DNA of 64,000 bases from Anaerobacillus isosaccharinicus. GTDB taxonomy: Bacteria > Bacillota > Bacilli > Bacillales > Anaerobacillaceae. Each line of letters starts with the position of its first letter. The stretch's first letter is position 1. Location: positions 1,850,164 through 1,914,163 of the forward strand of contig NZ_CP063356.1 of assembly GCF_001866075.3 (NCBI RefSeq), in the 5' to 3' direction. Positions 45,089-63,002 of the stretch are shown piece by piece. A model generated the notes under the pieces. That model was not told the DNA's origin and did not search any database. It was given only the letters and a program-made list of their open reading frames with translations. The position numbers and the translations under genes were made by a program.

Positions 45089-45179
45089 TTATAATATAAC
45101 TTCTGAAGTGTCGATCAAAGTGTTTTAAATAATACTGATCTTGTTTAAGTCACTACTTATCGACATTTTAGTAGCGTAA

Positions 45180-45323
45180 CTACTTAGTGCGCTTTCTAAT
45201 GATGTGATTATCTGGTTCATACCTCCGATGGTAGTAGTACCAACATTGATTTAATAACTTAATTTGTTGGCGGTTTTTCTCAAAGAAGGCATTTTTCAGT
45301 TGCTTTTGTAACCAGTCGGGCAC
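45180..45323 (-). CDS. cmpA: Cortex morphogenetic protein CmpA (47 aa)
   Basis: A tiny antisense-strand gene between tex and sprT, below usual length cut-offs. Translation from GTG 45323 gives 47 residues: MPDWLQKQLKNAFFEKNRQQ, then IKLLNQCWYYYHRRYE and a basic tail. The WLxKQxxxAFxEK and QIKLLNQCWYYYR motifs are those of CmpA, the small protein that makes SpoIVA undergo quality-control degradation by ClpXP during spore envelope assembly in B. subtilis. The B. subtilis protein has 37 residues; this one has a 10-residue C-terminal extension. AAGGGGG lies 7 nt before the start. Position and strand match B. subtilis. Confidence 0.88.
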   Translation of the reverse strand: MPDWLQKQLKNAFFEKNRQQIKLLNQCWYYYHRRYEPDNHIIRKRTK

Positions 45324-45458
45324 CGGAAGTCCCCCTTCCTGTAATTAAGATAGATGCTCCTGAAATTTAAGTGTGTTAGTATGTATAGTATATGAATGAA
45401 TGGTTGTCATTGTTGAGGGTTTTTTATGTATTTAGAAAAATTAAGGGGTAATTTTTTA

Positions 45459-45926
45459 ATGAATGATTTTGAGTTACAAAAGTTAGTAGAGCATATATCT
45501 ACCGATTCCTTTGAATTGCCTTTTAAGCATCAGGCACTCTTTAATCCAAGACTAAGAACAACAGGAGGTAGATATCTTCTAGGCTCGCATAATATAGAAA
45601 TCAATCCGAAACAATTTGAACATTTCGGTATGGATGCGCTAGTTGGTATTATTAAACACGAACTTTGCCACTACCACTTACATCTCCAGAAAAAAGGCTA
45701 CCGACATATTGATAAGGATTTTCAGAATTTGCTTACGAAGGTTGAGGGGACTAAGTACTGTAATGCAATCCCTGGTTTAAGAAAGGCTAGTAAGACATTG
45801 CACATTTACTCATGCACTACATGTGGTGCAGTTTTTAATCGCAAAAGAGCGATTGATACAAAAAAATATGTATGCGGAAAATGTAAAGGGAAAATAAGGA
45901 AAACAAAAACCTTCAAAAAAAGTTGA
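45459..45926 (+). CDS. SprT-like zinc metalloprotease-family protein (YdcK)
   Basis: SprT-family protein of 155 residues. The metal motif HELCHYHLH (67-75) is of the HExxH type. A C-terminal zinc ribbon has CTTCGAVF and CGKCKG (about 122-145). [20 protein letters not shown] is the typical front part. The upstream in-frame ATG 45426 precedes the ribosome site AAGGGG; ATG 45459, 10 nt after it, is preferred. Enzyme activity of the bacterial SprT group is not well established. Confidence 0.88.
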   Translation: MNDFELQKLVEHISTDSFELPFKHQALFNPRLRTTGGRYLLGSHNIEINPKQFEHFGMDALVGIIKHELCHYHLHLQKKGYRHIDKDFQNLLTKVEGTKYCNAIPGLRKASKTLHIYSCTTCGAVFNRKRAIDTKKYVCGKCKGKIRKTKTFKKS

Positions 45927-46039
45927 CTTAAACCTTTCGGATATGTTAAATTAATAAAGTCGCTGAAACGAGATAATGGTTTACGTTAAAGGGATTTGCT
46001 AAAAATGATATTGACAAAATGATGTAAACGAGTTAGACT
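45923..46039 (+). promoter_or_regulatory. Tandem promoters of the tRNA cluster
   Basis: P1: TTGACT (45923-45928), N17, TTAAAT (45946-45951). P2: perfect -35 TTGACA (46011-46016), N17, TAGACT (46034-46039), about 23 bp before the first tRNA. Paired promoters are common for stable-RNA operons. Confidence 0.7.
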
Positions 46040-46061
46040 TGTCTAAGTCACAAAAAATTAT

Positions 46062-46136
46062 TCCACAGTAGCTCAGTGGTAGAGCTATCGGCTGTTAACC
46101 GATCGGTCGTAGGTTCGAGTCCTACCTGTGGAGCCA
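46062..46136 (+). tRNA. tRNA-Asn (GTT)
   Basis: 75 nt, acceptor TCCACAG/CTGTGGA, anticodon GTT, T-loop GGTTCGAGTCC, CCA encoded. Confidence 0.97.
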
Positions 46137-46142
46137 TATTTT

Positions 46143-46233
46143 GGGGAAGTACTCAAGAGGCTGAAGAGGCGCCCCTGCTAAGGGTGTAGGTCGTGTGAGC
46201 GGCGCGAGGGTTCAAATCCCTCCTTCTCCGCCA
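46143..46233 (+). tRNA. tRNA-Ser (GCT)
   Basis: 91 nt with the long variable arm of class II tRNAs, anticodon GCT, CCA encoded. The acceptor stem has one G-T pair. Confidence 0.96.
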
Positions 46234-46240
46234 TTTAGAT

Positions 46241-46315
46241 GGCCCGTTGGTCAAGCGGTTAAGACACCGCCCTTTCACGGCGGTAACACGGGTTCGAATC
46301 CCGTACGGGTCACCA
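46241..46315 (+). tRNA. tRNA-Glu (TTC)
   Basis: 75 nt, anticodon TTC in CCTTTCACGG, acceptor GGCCCGT/ACGGGTC, CCA encoded. Confidence 0.96.
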
Positions 46316-46342
46316 ACAGAGTTTAGGATTGAAATAGTTTTC

Positions 46343-46418
46343 GGAGGATTAGCTCAGCTGGGAGAGCACCTGCCTTACAAGCAGGGGGTCGGCGGTTCGA
46401 ACCCGTCATCCTCCACCA
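46343..46418 (+). tRNA. tRNA-Val (TAC)
   Basis: 76 nt, anticodon TAC, acceptor GGAGGAT/ATCCTCC, CCA encoded. Confidence 0.97.
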
Positions 46419-46431
46419 CTTATTATTTTGT

Positions 46432-46507
46432 GGACCCGTGGTGTAGCGGTTAACATGCCTGCCTGTCACGCAGGAGATCGCCGGTTCGATCCCGGTCGGG
46501 TCCGCCA
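46432..46507 (+). tRNA. tRNA-Asp (GTC)
   Basis: 76 nt, anticodon GTC, acceptor GGACCCG/CGGGTCC, discriminator G, CCA encoded. Confidence 0.97.
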
Positions 46508-46523
46508 TAATATAATAAAAAAT

Positions 46524-46607
46524 GCGGGTGTGGCGGAATTGGCAGACGCGCTAGACTTAGGATCTAGTGTCTTTGACGTGGGGGTTCGAGTCCCTTCACC
46601 CGCACCA
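46524..46607 (+). tRNA. tRNA-Leu (TAG)
   Basis: 84 nt, class II variable arm, anticodon TAG, acceptor GCGGGTG/CACCCGC, CCA encoded. Confidence 0.96.
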
Positions 46608-46657
46608 TTTTTTATTTCACTTAATAACTTAACTTCATTGTCTACTATTTATATTAT

Positions 46658-46740
<83 letters not shown>

Positions 46741-46761
46741 TTATCACTTCTAATATAACAT

Positions 46762-46778
46762 GCGCCCTTAGCTCAGCT
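46762..46778 (+). pseudogene. tRNA-Arg 5' fragment (17 nt)
   Basis: GCGCCCTTAGCTCAGCT is identical to positions 1-17 of the complete tRNA-Arg at 46921; with the preceding AACAT the two sites share a 22-nt direct repeat 159 bp apart. The 137 bp between the copies is unlike tRNA and contains repeat-like words. Confidence 0.8.
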
Positions 46779-46920
46779 ACGAGCAAAGCATCGCAGTATA
46801 AGCCACGAGTTGTTTCGACGCATTCGCTTCGAAGTGATACAGGTAGAGGAAGAAACAGGATCTACGAAGCTTAACGTCGTCCGTAATCAACATGAAATAC
46901 TTCATTTGAATATACAACAT

Positions 46921-46997
46921 GCGCCCTTAGCTCAGCTGGATAGAGTATTTGACTACGAATCAAAAGGTCGGGAGTTCGAATCTCTCAGGGCGCACCA
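46921..46997 (+). tRNA. tRNA-Arg (ACG)
   Basis: 77 nt, anticodon ACG (wobble A to be deaminated to inosine), acceptor GCGCCCT/AGGGCGC, CCA encoded. Confidence 0.96.
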
Positions 46998-47079
46998 TTT
47001 CTACTACGCCGAATAAGCATCTTCGCAGAAATGCGATGAGCAAACGAAGTGGCGCAGGAGCAAATCAACATAACAATCT

Positions 47080-47156
47080 CGGGAAGTGGCTCAGCTTGGT
47101 AGAGCACCTGGTTTGGGACCAGGGGGTCGCAGGTTCAAATCCTGTCTTCCCGACCA
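47080..47156 (+). tRNA. tRNA-Pro (TGG)
   Basis: 77 nt, anticodon TGG, acceptor CGGGAAG/CTTCCCG, CCA encoded. Confidence 0.96.
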
Positions 47157-47170
47157 TTTAATTTTAATAT

Positions 47171-47244
47171 GCGGGTGTAGTTTAGTGGTAAAACCTCAGC
47201 CTTCCAAGCTGATGTTGTGAGTTCGATTCTCATCACCCGCTCCA
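47171..47244 (+). tRNA. tRNA-Gly (TCC)
   Basis: 74 nt, anticodon TCC, acceptor GCGGGTG/CACCCGC, CCA encoded. Confidence 0.96.
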
Positions 47245-47277
47245 TTCTATTTTACGACATATTTTAGTTTACTATAT

Positions 47278-47354
<77 letters not shown>

Positions 47355-47373
47355 TATTATCTAAAATAAAATG

Positions 47374-47469
47374 TTGACAAATCTTATTACAAGATGGTAA
47401 GATATAAAAGTTGCTGTTGGAACAACGGTGAAAAAAGTTGTTGACAGAATGAAAATATTCTGATAGAAT
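47374..47469 (+). promoter_or_regulatory. Tandem promoters of rRNA operon 1
   Basis: P1: TTGACA (47374-47379), N18, TAAGAT (47398-47403). P2: TTGACA (47441-47446), N17, TAGAAT (47464-47469). Both have consensus -35s, the usual tandem layout of Bacillus rrn operons. Confidence 0.85.
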
Positions 47470-47496
47470 TAAATTCTTGTCGCTAAAACGACAGTT

Positions 47497-47553
47497 AACT
47501 ACTCCTGCGGTTACTCGTTGCGAAATTGCACGATGCGCTTTCAGGTAGTAATA
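47497..47553. repeat. rrn-spacer repeat remnant in the operon 1 leader
   Basis: The leaders of both operons share CGCTAAAACGACAGT and TTGTTCTTTGAAAACTG. In operon 1 about 58 extra bp (ACTCCTGCGGTTACTCGTTG and on to GCGCTTTCAGGTAG) lie between them; in operon 2 they are joined directly. The extra piece starts like the CTCCTGCGGTACTCCTTGCG repeat. Confidence 0.6.
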
Positions 47554-47648
47554 TTGTTCTTTGAAAACTGAACACACAGCCAAGCGAATTAAAGAGATAG
47601 TAATATCTCGTCAATGTAACAAGTATTTATGAGCTATATCAAACACTT

Positions 47649-52598
<4,950 letters not shown>

Positions 52599-52696
52599 TA
52601 TAAATAAGATTGAATTCTTACTCAAGTCTTAAATGTGTGTTATCTAGTTTTCAGGGAATGATCCTTGAACTTAATATTTACTGCTCAATTTAGTGG

Positions 52697-52793
52697 TTGT
52701 GCTCCTGCGGTACTCCTTGCGTCGTATCCTCGTCGCAAAGCTGCAAGAAGTAAATCATGAAGCATCTCACGATGTAATTGAGGTCAGTAGCTT
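52697..52793. repeat. rrn-spacer repeat, copy in the 23S-5S spacer of operon 1
   Basis: About 97 bp, TTGTGCTCCTGCGGTACTCC to GGTCAGTAGCTT, directly before the 5S gene. Near-identical copies at 59313-59411 and 62723-62819, diverged ones at 63111-63202, 63003-63110 and 52969-53056. Confidence 0.85.
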
Positions 52794-52794
52794 G

Positions 52795-52910
<116 letters not shown>

Positions 52911-52911
52911 G

Positions 52912-52944
52912 AAAAAAGCACACCAATTATGGTGTGCTTTTTTT
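52912..52944 (+). terminator. Terminator of rRNA operon 1
   Basis: AAAAAAGCACACCA-ATTA-TGGTGTGCTTTTTTT. Confidence 0.93.
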
Positions 52945-53383
52945 GTGTGTCTTGAAGTCTAAAAAATTGTGCATCTGAGTCTTCTATAGTAAAGCTTCGT
53001 AGCGTAACTCATCGATGTAGCAACATGAAGAAATTCAGTGAAGTAATTAATGATGGTACAAATAAGCAATTACCAAAAATAACGTATGAAATTTCGAGAA
53101 GTAGGTCGTTTTTTTTTGTTAAAATTAAAGGGTAATCACATATCAATTACACCTCTATTCAATGGGTGTGAAATATATTCTATCTATGTGATTTATGGTC
53201 GATTTAAATGTAAATCTTTGTGTCAATTACCATTTGGATATTTATGTTAAAAAAATATTCAGTTTGTGAAAAGTACACTTAAAGTAACGAAGTAGAATAA
53301 TTCAAGAAAGGATTAATGCTTTTATATGGAATTTATTTACAAACATACTGAAAGTTGAAGTATAGTAATCGGAGGTAAAAATT
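52945..53383. other. Gene-free stretch after rRNA operon 1
   Basis: About 440 bp. A diverged rrn-spacer repeat (GTGCATCTGAGTCTTC to GTAATTAATGATG, 52969-53056) comes first, then AT-rich sequence in which I see no gene. The words GATTAATGCTTTTATATGGA and ATTTATTTACAAAC near 53310-53344 recur in similar form at about 56778-56819. Confidence 0.6.
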
Positions 53384-53635
53384 ATGTTTATTTTGTATGC
53401 TGCTCTAACTTTTATTATATTAGTTTATGTTATCGCTCCTTTCTTGAATTTGATTAATATGTCTCAAGATTTCTTCGCTATATGGGTTATTCCATCAATA
53501 ATTATAGGTTTATTAATAAGCATAAACCAAAAATTATCAGTGTTAATATCTAAAGATAAAGAAAATACAAAAGACCCAATTTTAACTGATGAAGAAATTG
53601 AAAAAGAGTTAGAAAATATTTACGATGAAAAATAG
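53384..53635 (+). CDS. Hypothetical small membrane protein (83 aa)
   Basis: Two predicted membrane helices (about 3-22 and 30-48) followed by a charged tail rich in Lys, Asp and Glu (DPILTDEEIEKELENIYDEK). A good ribosome site (GGAGG, 8-nt spacing) supports the gene. No family recognised. It lies alone in the AT-rich stretch between the rRNA operons. Confidence 0.65.
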   Translation: MFILYAALTFIILVYVIAPFLNLINMSQDFFAIWVIPSIIIGLLISINQKLSVLISKDKENTKDPILTDEEIEKELENIYDEK

Positions 53636-53708
53636 ATACATTAGGCACTACAGTGGCGTTAGCTTAATAAAGGTTATGCGCTGTTCTGTTAAAAAGGAGA
53701 ATACTTAT

Positions 53709-54013
53709 TAAAAAGCGTGAAATTTTTGCTAATTATCCAATTAGCAAATTAAAACTTGCCAAAAAAACATTATTATTTTCCCTTATACTTTTAATTTCAC
53801 TGGGGTTGTTGTTCAGTTATATGAATCACTTGAAGTTGTTTTCCTATGGGACCCTGTTTTTGCCATAATATTTATTGTTGGTTGTAGTTCAATCGATTTA
53901 GAAAGGTTAAAGGAAACAAGCGTGCGGACCATATCGGGAAAATAACTAAAATAGATAATGAAGGAAATAGGATTTTGGTTAGTGAACTAATCACGAAGAA
54001 CAATGAATGGTAG
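53709..54013 (+). pseudogene. Decayed membrane/lipoprotein gene fragments
   Basis: Three open pieces in different frames follow an AAAAGGAG ribosome site. 53709-53869 reads REIFANYPISKLKLAKKTLL and a hydrophobic helix, with ATT where a start codon should be. 53847 onward in another frame reads FAIIFIVGCSSIDLERLKET, which looks like a lipobox followed by a mature lipoprotein start. From 53912 a third frame reads NKRADHIGKITKIDNEGNRI up to a stop at 54013, resembling small exported proteins of the DUF3221 kind. At least one frameshift and a lost start make a working product unlikely. Confidence 0.55.
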
Positions 54014-54126
54014 GCAGCTTCTATTGTATTAAAGATGCAATTAATTGATTAACTGAAACTAATTCCAAAGTAAAAACGTAACCTTAAGTAATGAACAGGA
54101 TTGTGAAATAGGAGGTGGGAAATTCA

Positions 54127-54435
54127 TTGTACGAAATATGGTTTGTACTAGTTATTGTTTTTTTTGGGATAGCTATTTTTTTCAAGATAAAAAACACAAT
54201 TAATAAGGAAAGATGGATAGTTCTAGCCCATTCTGATGTTACTAAGATAAATATTTACAAATTACAGAATCTATTGACCAATAATGGGATTAAATCAAGA
54301 GTTGAATTTGACGATGCTCGTACCAACCATGCAGTTAGAGGCTATTACATTGGTAATAAAGGTTCTATTCGTAAGTTGATGGTTCAAGAAAAAGATTTGG
54401 CTAATGCTAAACCACTATTAGAAGAAAATAAATAG
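54127..54435 (+). CDS. Hypothetical membrane protein with DUF2007-like tail (102 aa)
   Basis: An N-terminal membrane helix (about 3-22) is followed by a soluble domain. There NIYKLQNLLTNNGIKSRVEF and LMVQEKDLANAKPLLEE match the pattern of DUF2007-type domains (a helix that asks which of two layers is addressed, then a short strand and an acidic ED-xxA-xxLL helix). TTG 54127 lies 9 nt after GGAGGTG and is preferred over GTG 54115, which is part of that site. A terminator follows at 54464. Function unknown. Confidence 0.65.
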   Translation: MYEIWFVLVIVFFGIAIFFKIKNTINKERWIVLAHSDVTKINIYKLQNLLTNNGIKSRVEFDDARTNHAVRGYYIGNKGSIRKLMVQEKDLANAKPLLEENK

Positions 54436-54463
54436 TAGTTATTGTACTAGAGGGCATTAGTGC

Positions 54464-54493
54464 AAAAGGAGTTGCGAATTGCAGCTCCTTTTT
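54464..54493 (+). terminator. Terminator after the 54127 gene
   Basis: AAAAGGAGTTGC-GAATT-GCAGCTCCTTTTT. Confidence 0.82.
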
Positions 54494-54740
54494 AAAAGAT
54501 TATTTTTGAAGCAGTAGCCAGGATAAGACGAACGAGTGCGTGGTACTACTGATATCCCGTCAACTATACTGTCCATCCCCTACTCGTAGACATGTTTTAG
54601 GCTGGTTGAGACAATGATTTCGAAACAAGCGAAGCTATGATACTAGGAGATGGAAAGTAGTGTTAGCTATGTTCGTATGAGAAAGGAGTAACTTATTAAC
54701 CATAATTAGTGCGACCAAATAATTGATTGGAGGACTTAAT

Positions 54741-55010
54741 ATGGTGAACTGGAGACAAATTCGAGAAAAAGGTAAAAAACGATTTGTCTTGTTGTCGGGA
54801 TTGGTTTTATCAGTTCCATTAGCTCTTGACTACTATATAATTAAGCTCCTTTTAAGTTCATTTGAAATAGAGTTTGTCTTTTTTGAATTGATAATTGTTT
54901 GGAGTATTTGCTTGTTTTTGGGGTTAACATTCGCTTTATATGCTTGGAATAGAATGGAGAAGGACTGGCTTAACAAAATTCCGTATTTAAGAAACGAAAG
55001 CGATAGTTGA
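54741..55010 (+). CDS. Hypothetical small membrane protein (89 aa)
   Basis: Two hydrophobic helices (about 17-37 and 45-68) between a basic N-terminus (RQIREKGKKRF) and a polar tail. ATG 54741 lies 7 nt after GGAGG; the longer frame starts before that site. No family recognised. Confidence 0.62.
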   Translation: MVNWRQIREKGKKRFVLLSGLVLSVPLALDYYIIKLLLSSFEIEFVFFELIIVWSICLFLGLTFALYAWNRMEKDWLNKIPYLRNESDS

Positions 55011-55109
55011 GGAGCGCGTTGCAACGGGTCCTCTTCATACCGAAGTATAGAGCAGAATACTTCAATATGAAATAACCGAAAAATTATTTTTGTGCTGGGA
55101 GGATTAGTT

Positions 55110-55475
55110 TTGACAAAAAGGAATGTTTTGTTAGCTTTGGTGATATTAACTTTAATGTTTATTATTTCTGAATGGATTGGATTTACAAATATTAAAGAGG
55201 AAACAATACACCATTCAAAGACTATTTCGGGGTTAGTTATAAACAAAGAAGTTGATGAAAAGTCTAACTACTATATTTATCTCAATATTTTAGATGAAAG
55301 AAATGAAGGTATGAAAGAAATAAAAATTATTGTACTATCAGAAAATTTGTGGAATTTAATTGAATTAGATAGAACCTATTTTGTTGTTTATCAGTGGAGT
55401 AATAATGAAACGCCTCGATTGGAACAGATAGAAATTAACGATGAATTCAAAGAAATATTTATAAAAGATAAATAG
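55110..55475 (+). CDS. Hypothetical exported or membrane-anchored protein (121 aa)
   Basis: One N-terminal hydrophobic segment (about 6-24), then a mostly beta-like polar domain (SGLVINKEVDEKSNYYIYLN). TTG 55110 has GGGAGGA 6 nt upstream. No family recognised. The region has the form of a small OB-like extracytoplasmic domain, but this is only an impression. Confidence 0.6.
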   Translation: MTKRNVLLALVILTLMFIISEWIGFTNIKEETIHHSKTISGLVINKEVDEKSNYYIYLNILDERNEGMKEIKIIVLSENLWNLIELDRTYFVVYQWSNNETPRLEQIEINDEFKEIFIKDK

Positions 55476-55559
55476 TATTCTTAAAGTAATGAGAGCGTTA
55501 CTTAAACAGCAAAAATGAAGTTTTCTTTGTTATAGTGATATAGAGCTGGAGGGTATTTT

Positions 55560-56099
55560 ATGAAAAAATCATATCTTTATTTGTTGTTAACTGCTTGCTT
55601 CCTCATATTTATTTTAATCTCGAGAAGTTATACAGCGCAGTGGACCAAAGAAACTCATTTTTCAACACCACTAGAAGCACTTATGAATGTAAATGGCCCT
55701 TCGTTGAAGGTACTAGAAATAATTGACGAACGTATTTACGAGGGAGATAATTATGGCTATATATTTTTTTACACCCAGTTAAACGAACCAAAAGATTACT
55801 ATGTTGTTTCGGAATTCAAAAAAGAAACGAACGGTTGGAAGTTTGTTAGTATGTTTGGTGGTGGCCCTGTCGAAAAACATGAAAAAAGTTATTATTTCTA
55901 TTCTGGTGGATATGAAGATGGTAAACAATTCGGATTAGCAAATCCAGAGGTGTCTTATGTAAGACGTGGGAACCGTGAAGCTGAAATAGTACCGCTACAA
56001 AATAACTTGAAAATCTGGTTTATATATAAGCCGTCACTTGAAGATTTAGAATATAATTTAGAATTTTACGATGATAAAGGAGAATTAATTGAACGATAA
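55560..56099 (+). CDS. Hypothetical exported protein (179 aa)
   Basis: N-terminal helix (about 4-22, YLYLLLTACFLIFILI) with a signal-anchor look, then a soluble extracytoplasmic domain beginning HFSTPLEALMNV. YGYIFFYTQLNEPKDYYVVS and FVSMFGGGPVEK suggest a small beta-rich fold. CTGGAGGG precedes the ATG. No family recognised. Similar in layout to the neighbouring orphan genes. Confidence 0.65.
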   Translation: MKKSYLYLLLTACFLIFILISRSYTAQWTKETHFSTPLEALMNVNGPSLKVLEIIDERIYEGDNYGYIFFYTQLNEPKDYYVVSEFKKETNGWKFVSMFGGGPVEKHEKSYYFYSGGYEDGKQFGLANPEVSYVRRGNREAEIVPLQNNLKIWFIYKPSLEDLEYNLEFYDDKGELIER

Positions 56100-56194
56100 T
56101 TAAACTAATGTAAGCAAGAGTGGAACAAGGAGTTTTCGATGCTACATCTCCTATTGTAAAGGTGAGCTTTACTAAAATATCAGAGGTGATTGTT

Positions 56195-56752
56195 ATGAAT
56201 TTTAAATATAGGTTAAGCGGTTTAGGGTGGGCAAATGGATTCATAGAGGCAAACTCGCAAAGACATTCTTTTACTATTAGCTATTTAAATGATGGTTTAG
56301 GAGATTTCCTCTATGCTCTAATGGAGTTAAATTTAAAATGTGTCCCTAATGATGAGGTAAAATCACAAACATCTTGTATATGGTATGCTGAACCAGCTGG
56401 AACTAAATTTGAATTTAATCGTACAGATGAGTGGTTAAACATAAAGGTAATTAGTTATGAAGACATTGAACTAAATATAAATGAAAAAGTTGAAATGGAC
56501 ACCTCAGTTCTTTATGACGAGTTATTGTTTATTGTCATTAAAGATGTTGATTTACTTTTAAAAACGCACGGTATTGTTGGTTACAGGGAGACTTGGTATG
56601 AACATGATTTCCCACTAAGCACATTTTTGAAATTAAAAGGCTATTTATTATTAAAAAGTAAGTATTCGATAACCTCTTTTGAAGAAATGGGCTGGGAGTT
56701 GCAGAAAAGTGAATTAAAAGAGGACCTAAATTTACTGTTCAAGGATTTATGA
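56195..56752 (+). CDS. Hypothetical cytoplasmic protein, possibly immunity-type (185 aa)
   Basis: No signal or membrane segment. The pattern DGLGDFLYALMELN (about 33-46) followed by IWYAEPAGTKFEF recalls a family of small orphan proteins (D-x-LGD-h-x-x-A, then an EPG strand) of unknown or immunity-like function. This is from memory and weak. ATG 56195 follows AGAGGTGATT; the longer frame from 56120 has no ribosome site. No toxin gene is visible next to it. Confidence 0.6.
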   Translation: MNFKYRLSGLGWANGFIEANSQRHSFTISYLNDGLGDFLYALMELNLKCVPNDEVKSQTSCIWYAEPAGTKFEFNRTDEWLNIKVISYEDIELNINEKVEMDTSVLYDELLFIVIKDVDLLLKTHGIVGYRETWYEHDFPLSTFLKLKGYLLLKSKYSITSFEEMGWELQKSELKEDLNLLFKDL

Positions 56753-57305
56753 CACTTAAACTTGGGTGCGATTATTCAAGAAGGAATAAACGCTTTTTTT
56801 TGTGGAGTTTATTTACAAACGAGCAGGTCTATTTATGTGCATGAATGGCCAACGAAAACGACCTAGTTATGATTAATAATATTCTGCACTACGTCGCCCC
56901 AGATTAACGAATCAACTTATTCTCAAGAATGTAGAGTGATTAATAAAAAAGGGAGATTAGTTATATTAACACCCCTGAGAAATTCGTCATATGGAAAAGA
57001 GTTTTTTGCTATCTTTAATAGCTTTTTCAATGTTCAAGAAAATCACCATTGATACCTACTAAAAAAGAATTGGACAATTTTAGCTGAAAACCTTAGCATG
57101 AAGATAAGCCACTTTGAACCTATTATTTAAAGAAGGTAGTTGGTATGTGGCGGTATTTAAAAACAAGCAAGAAAAAGTTGAATAGATTTGCTTTATGATA
57201 GTGGTCTCGTCTAATTAAGAGACGGCCCTTATTAGCGATCATAATATAATTATAGTAAGAAAAGCGTCGTGTTTTATTGCTTATTTAAAAAGATGATATT
57301 AGTGG
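56753..57305. other. Gene-free stretch before rRNA operon 2
   Basis: About 550 bp, AT-rich, with many stops in all frames. The words GAATAAACGCTTTTTT and GTTTATTTACAAAC near 56778 repeat those at 53310. A small hairpin GTCTCGTC/GAGAC lies near 57209. No supported gene. Scattered short peptides may be remnants of a lost gene. Confidence 0.5.
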
Positions 57306-57409
57306 TTGACTTATCATATGCTGCCATGATATTATAAGTATCTGCCGTTGAAGTCATCAATTTTAAAAGAAAAAAAGATGTTGCAAAAGATTTCTTATCA
57401 TGATATAAT
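57306..57409 (+). promoter_or_regulatory. Tandem promoters of rRNA operon 2
   Basis: P1: TTGACT (57306-57311), N18, TATTAT (57330-57335). P2: TTGCAA (57381-57386), N17, perfect TATAAT (57404-57409). The shared leader with TTCTTTGAAAACTGAACACA follows. Confidence 0.8.
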
Positions 57410-57530
57410 AAATCTTGTCGCTAAAACGACAGTAATTGTTCTTTGAAAACTGAACACACAGCCAAGCGAATTAAAGAGATAGTAATATCTCGTCAATGTA
57501 ACAAATTTTTATGAGCTATATCAAACACTT

Positions 57531-59085
<1,555 letters not shown>

Positions 59086-59168
59086 TGGAGTTAAAACTCT
59101 AGTCGATGCTTTTCTTAGGAAAAGTACGCTGACGCTGTGTTTCAGTTTTGAGAGAATGATCTCTCAGT

Positions 59169-59230
59169 ATAATGTAGAATTCAAAATGTAGAATGTAGAA
59201 TTTTGAAAGTATCTCAGTGATGCCTCATAT
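59169..59230. repeat. Short-tandem-repeat element, copy 6, truncated, in spacer 2
   Basis: ATGTAGAATTCAAAATGTAG and AATGTAGAATT form a left arm close to copy 5, then a GTATCTCAGTGATGCC core; the right arm is replaced by other sequence. Confidence 0.65.
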
Positions 59231-59312
59231 ATTCTAAAACCATTTAGAAACTACAAAGGCAATTTAGAAGCAAGAAGTTTCTAAATTGTTAATACTACCG
59301 ATCATCAAGTGA

Positions 59313-59411
59313 TTGTGCTCCTGCGGTACTCCTTGCGTCGTATCCTCGTCGCAAAGCTGCATGAAGTATAATCAATGAAGCATCTCACGATGTGATTGAG
59401 ATCAGTAGCTT
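59313..59411. repeat. rrn-spacer repeat, copy in the 16S-23S spacer of operon 2
   Basis: TTGTGCTCCTGCGGTACTCC to GATCAGTAGCTT, about 99 bp, close to the 23S-5S spacer copies. The matching place in operon 1 lacks it. Confidence 0.85.
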
Positions 59412-59684
59412 CGTTCCTTGAAAACTAGATAACAACAACACATTTAAGTTTTACCGGAAAGTTTGTAAGAACTTTATGAGTAAACTTGAGTAGTCAAGAA
59501 TTCAAATCGACGTAAAATCCTTTTAACAGGTAATTTTATTTAAAATTACTAGGTATTTTTTTGAGAGAAGCGAGTAGTTCGAGGAAACGAGCGAAACAAT
59601 CGCCGGAGTGTACATCAAACGTACATGAGGACGATTGGAGAGCGAAGTTGACGAAGAAATGCGAAGCTTATCACAAAAAAATTA

Positions 59685-62624
<2,940 letters not shown>

Positions 62625-62722
62625 TATAAATAAGATTGAATTCTTACTCAAGTCTTAAATGTGTGTTATCTAGTTTTCAGGGAATGATCCTTGAACTTAA
62701 TATTTACTGCTCAATTTAGTGG

Positions 62723-62819
62723 TTGTGCTCCTGCGGTACTCCTTGCGTCGTATCCTCGTCGCAAAGCTGCAAGAAGTAAATCATGAAGCATCTCACGATG
62801 TAATTGAGGTCAGTAGCTT
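62723..62819. repeat. rrn-spacer repeat, copy in the 23S-5S spacer of operon 2
   Basis: Identical to the copy at 52697-52793 as far as compared. Confidence 0.85.
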
Positions 62820-62820
62820 G

Positions 62821-62936
<116 letters not shown>

Positions 62937-62941
62937 ACAAC

Positions 62942-62972
62942 AAAAACACACCAATTATGGTGTGTTTTTTTA
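62942..62972 (+). terminator. Terminator of rRNA operon 2
   Basis: AAAAACACACCA-ATTA-TGGTGTGTTTTTT, similar to operon 1 but with the first stem pair changed. Confidence 0.92.
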
Positions 62973-63002
62973 TTTTGACTCTACTCTTGGGCAAATGGTT
63001 TC

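Noticed and set aside
54833-55246. A 137-codon frame on the minus strand
   Set aside because: Antisense to two plus-strand genes with better ribosome sites; no start signal and no recognisable product.
56120-56194. Upstream extension of the 185-aa orphan protein
   Set aside because: No ribosome site before 56120, whereas AGAGGTGATT precedes ATG 56195.
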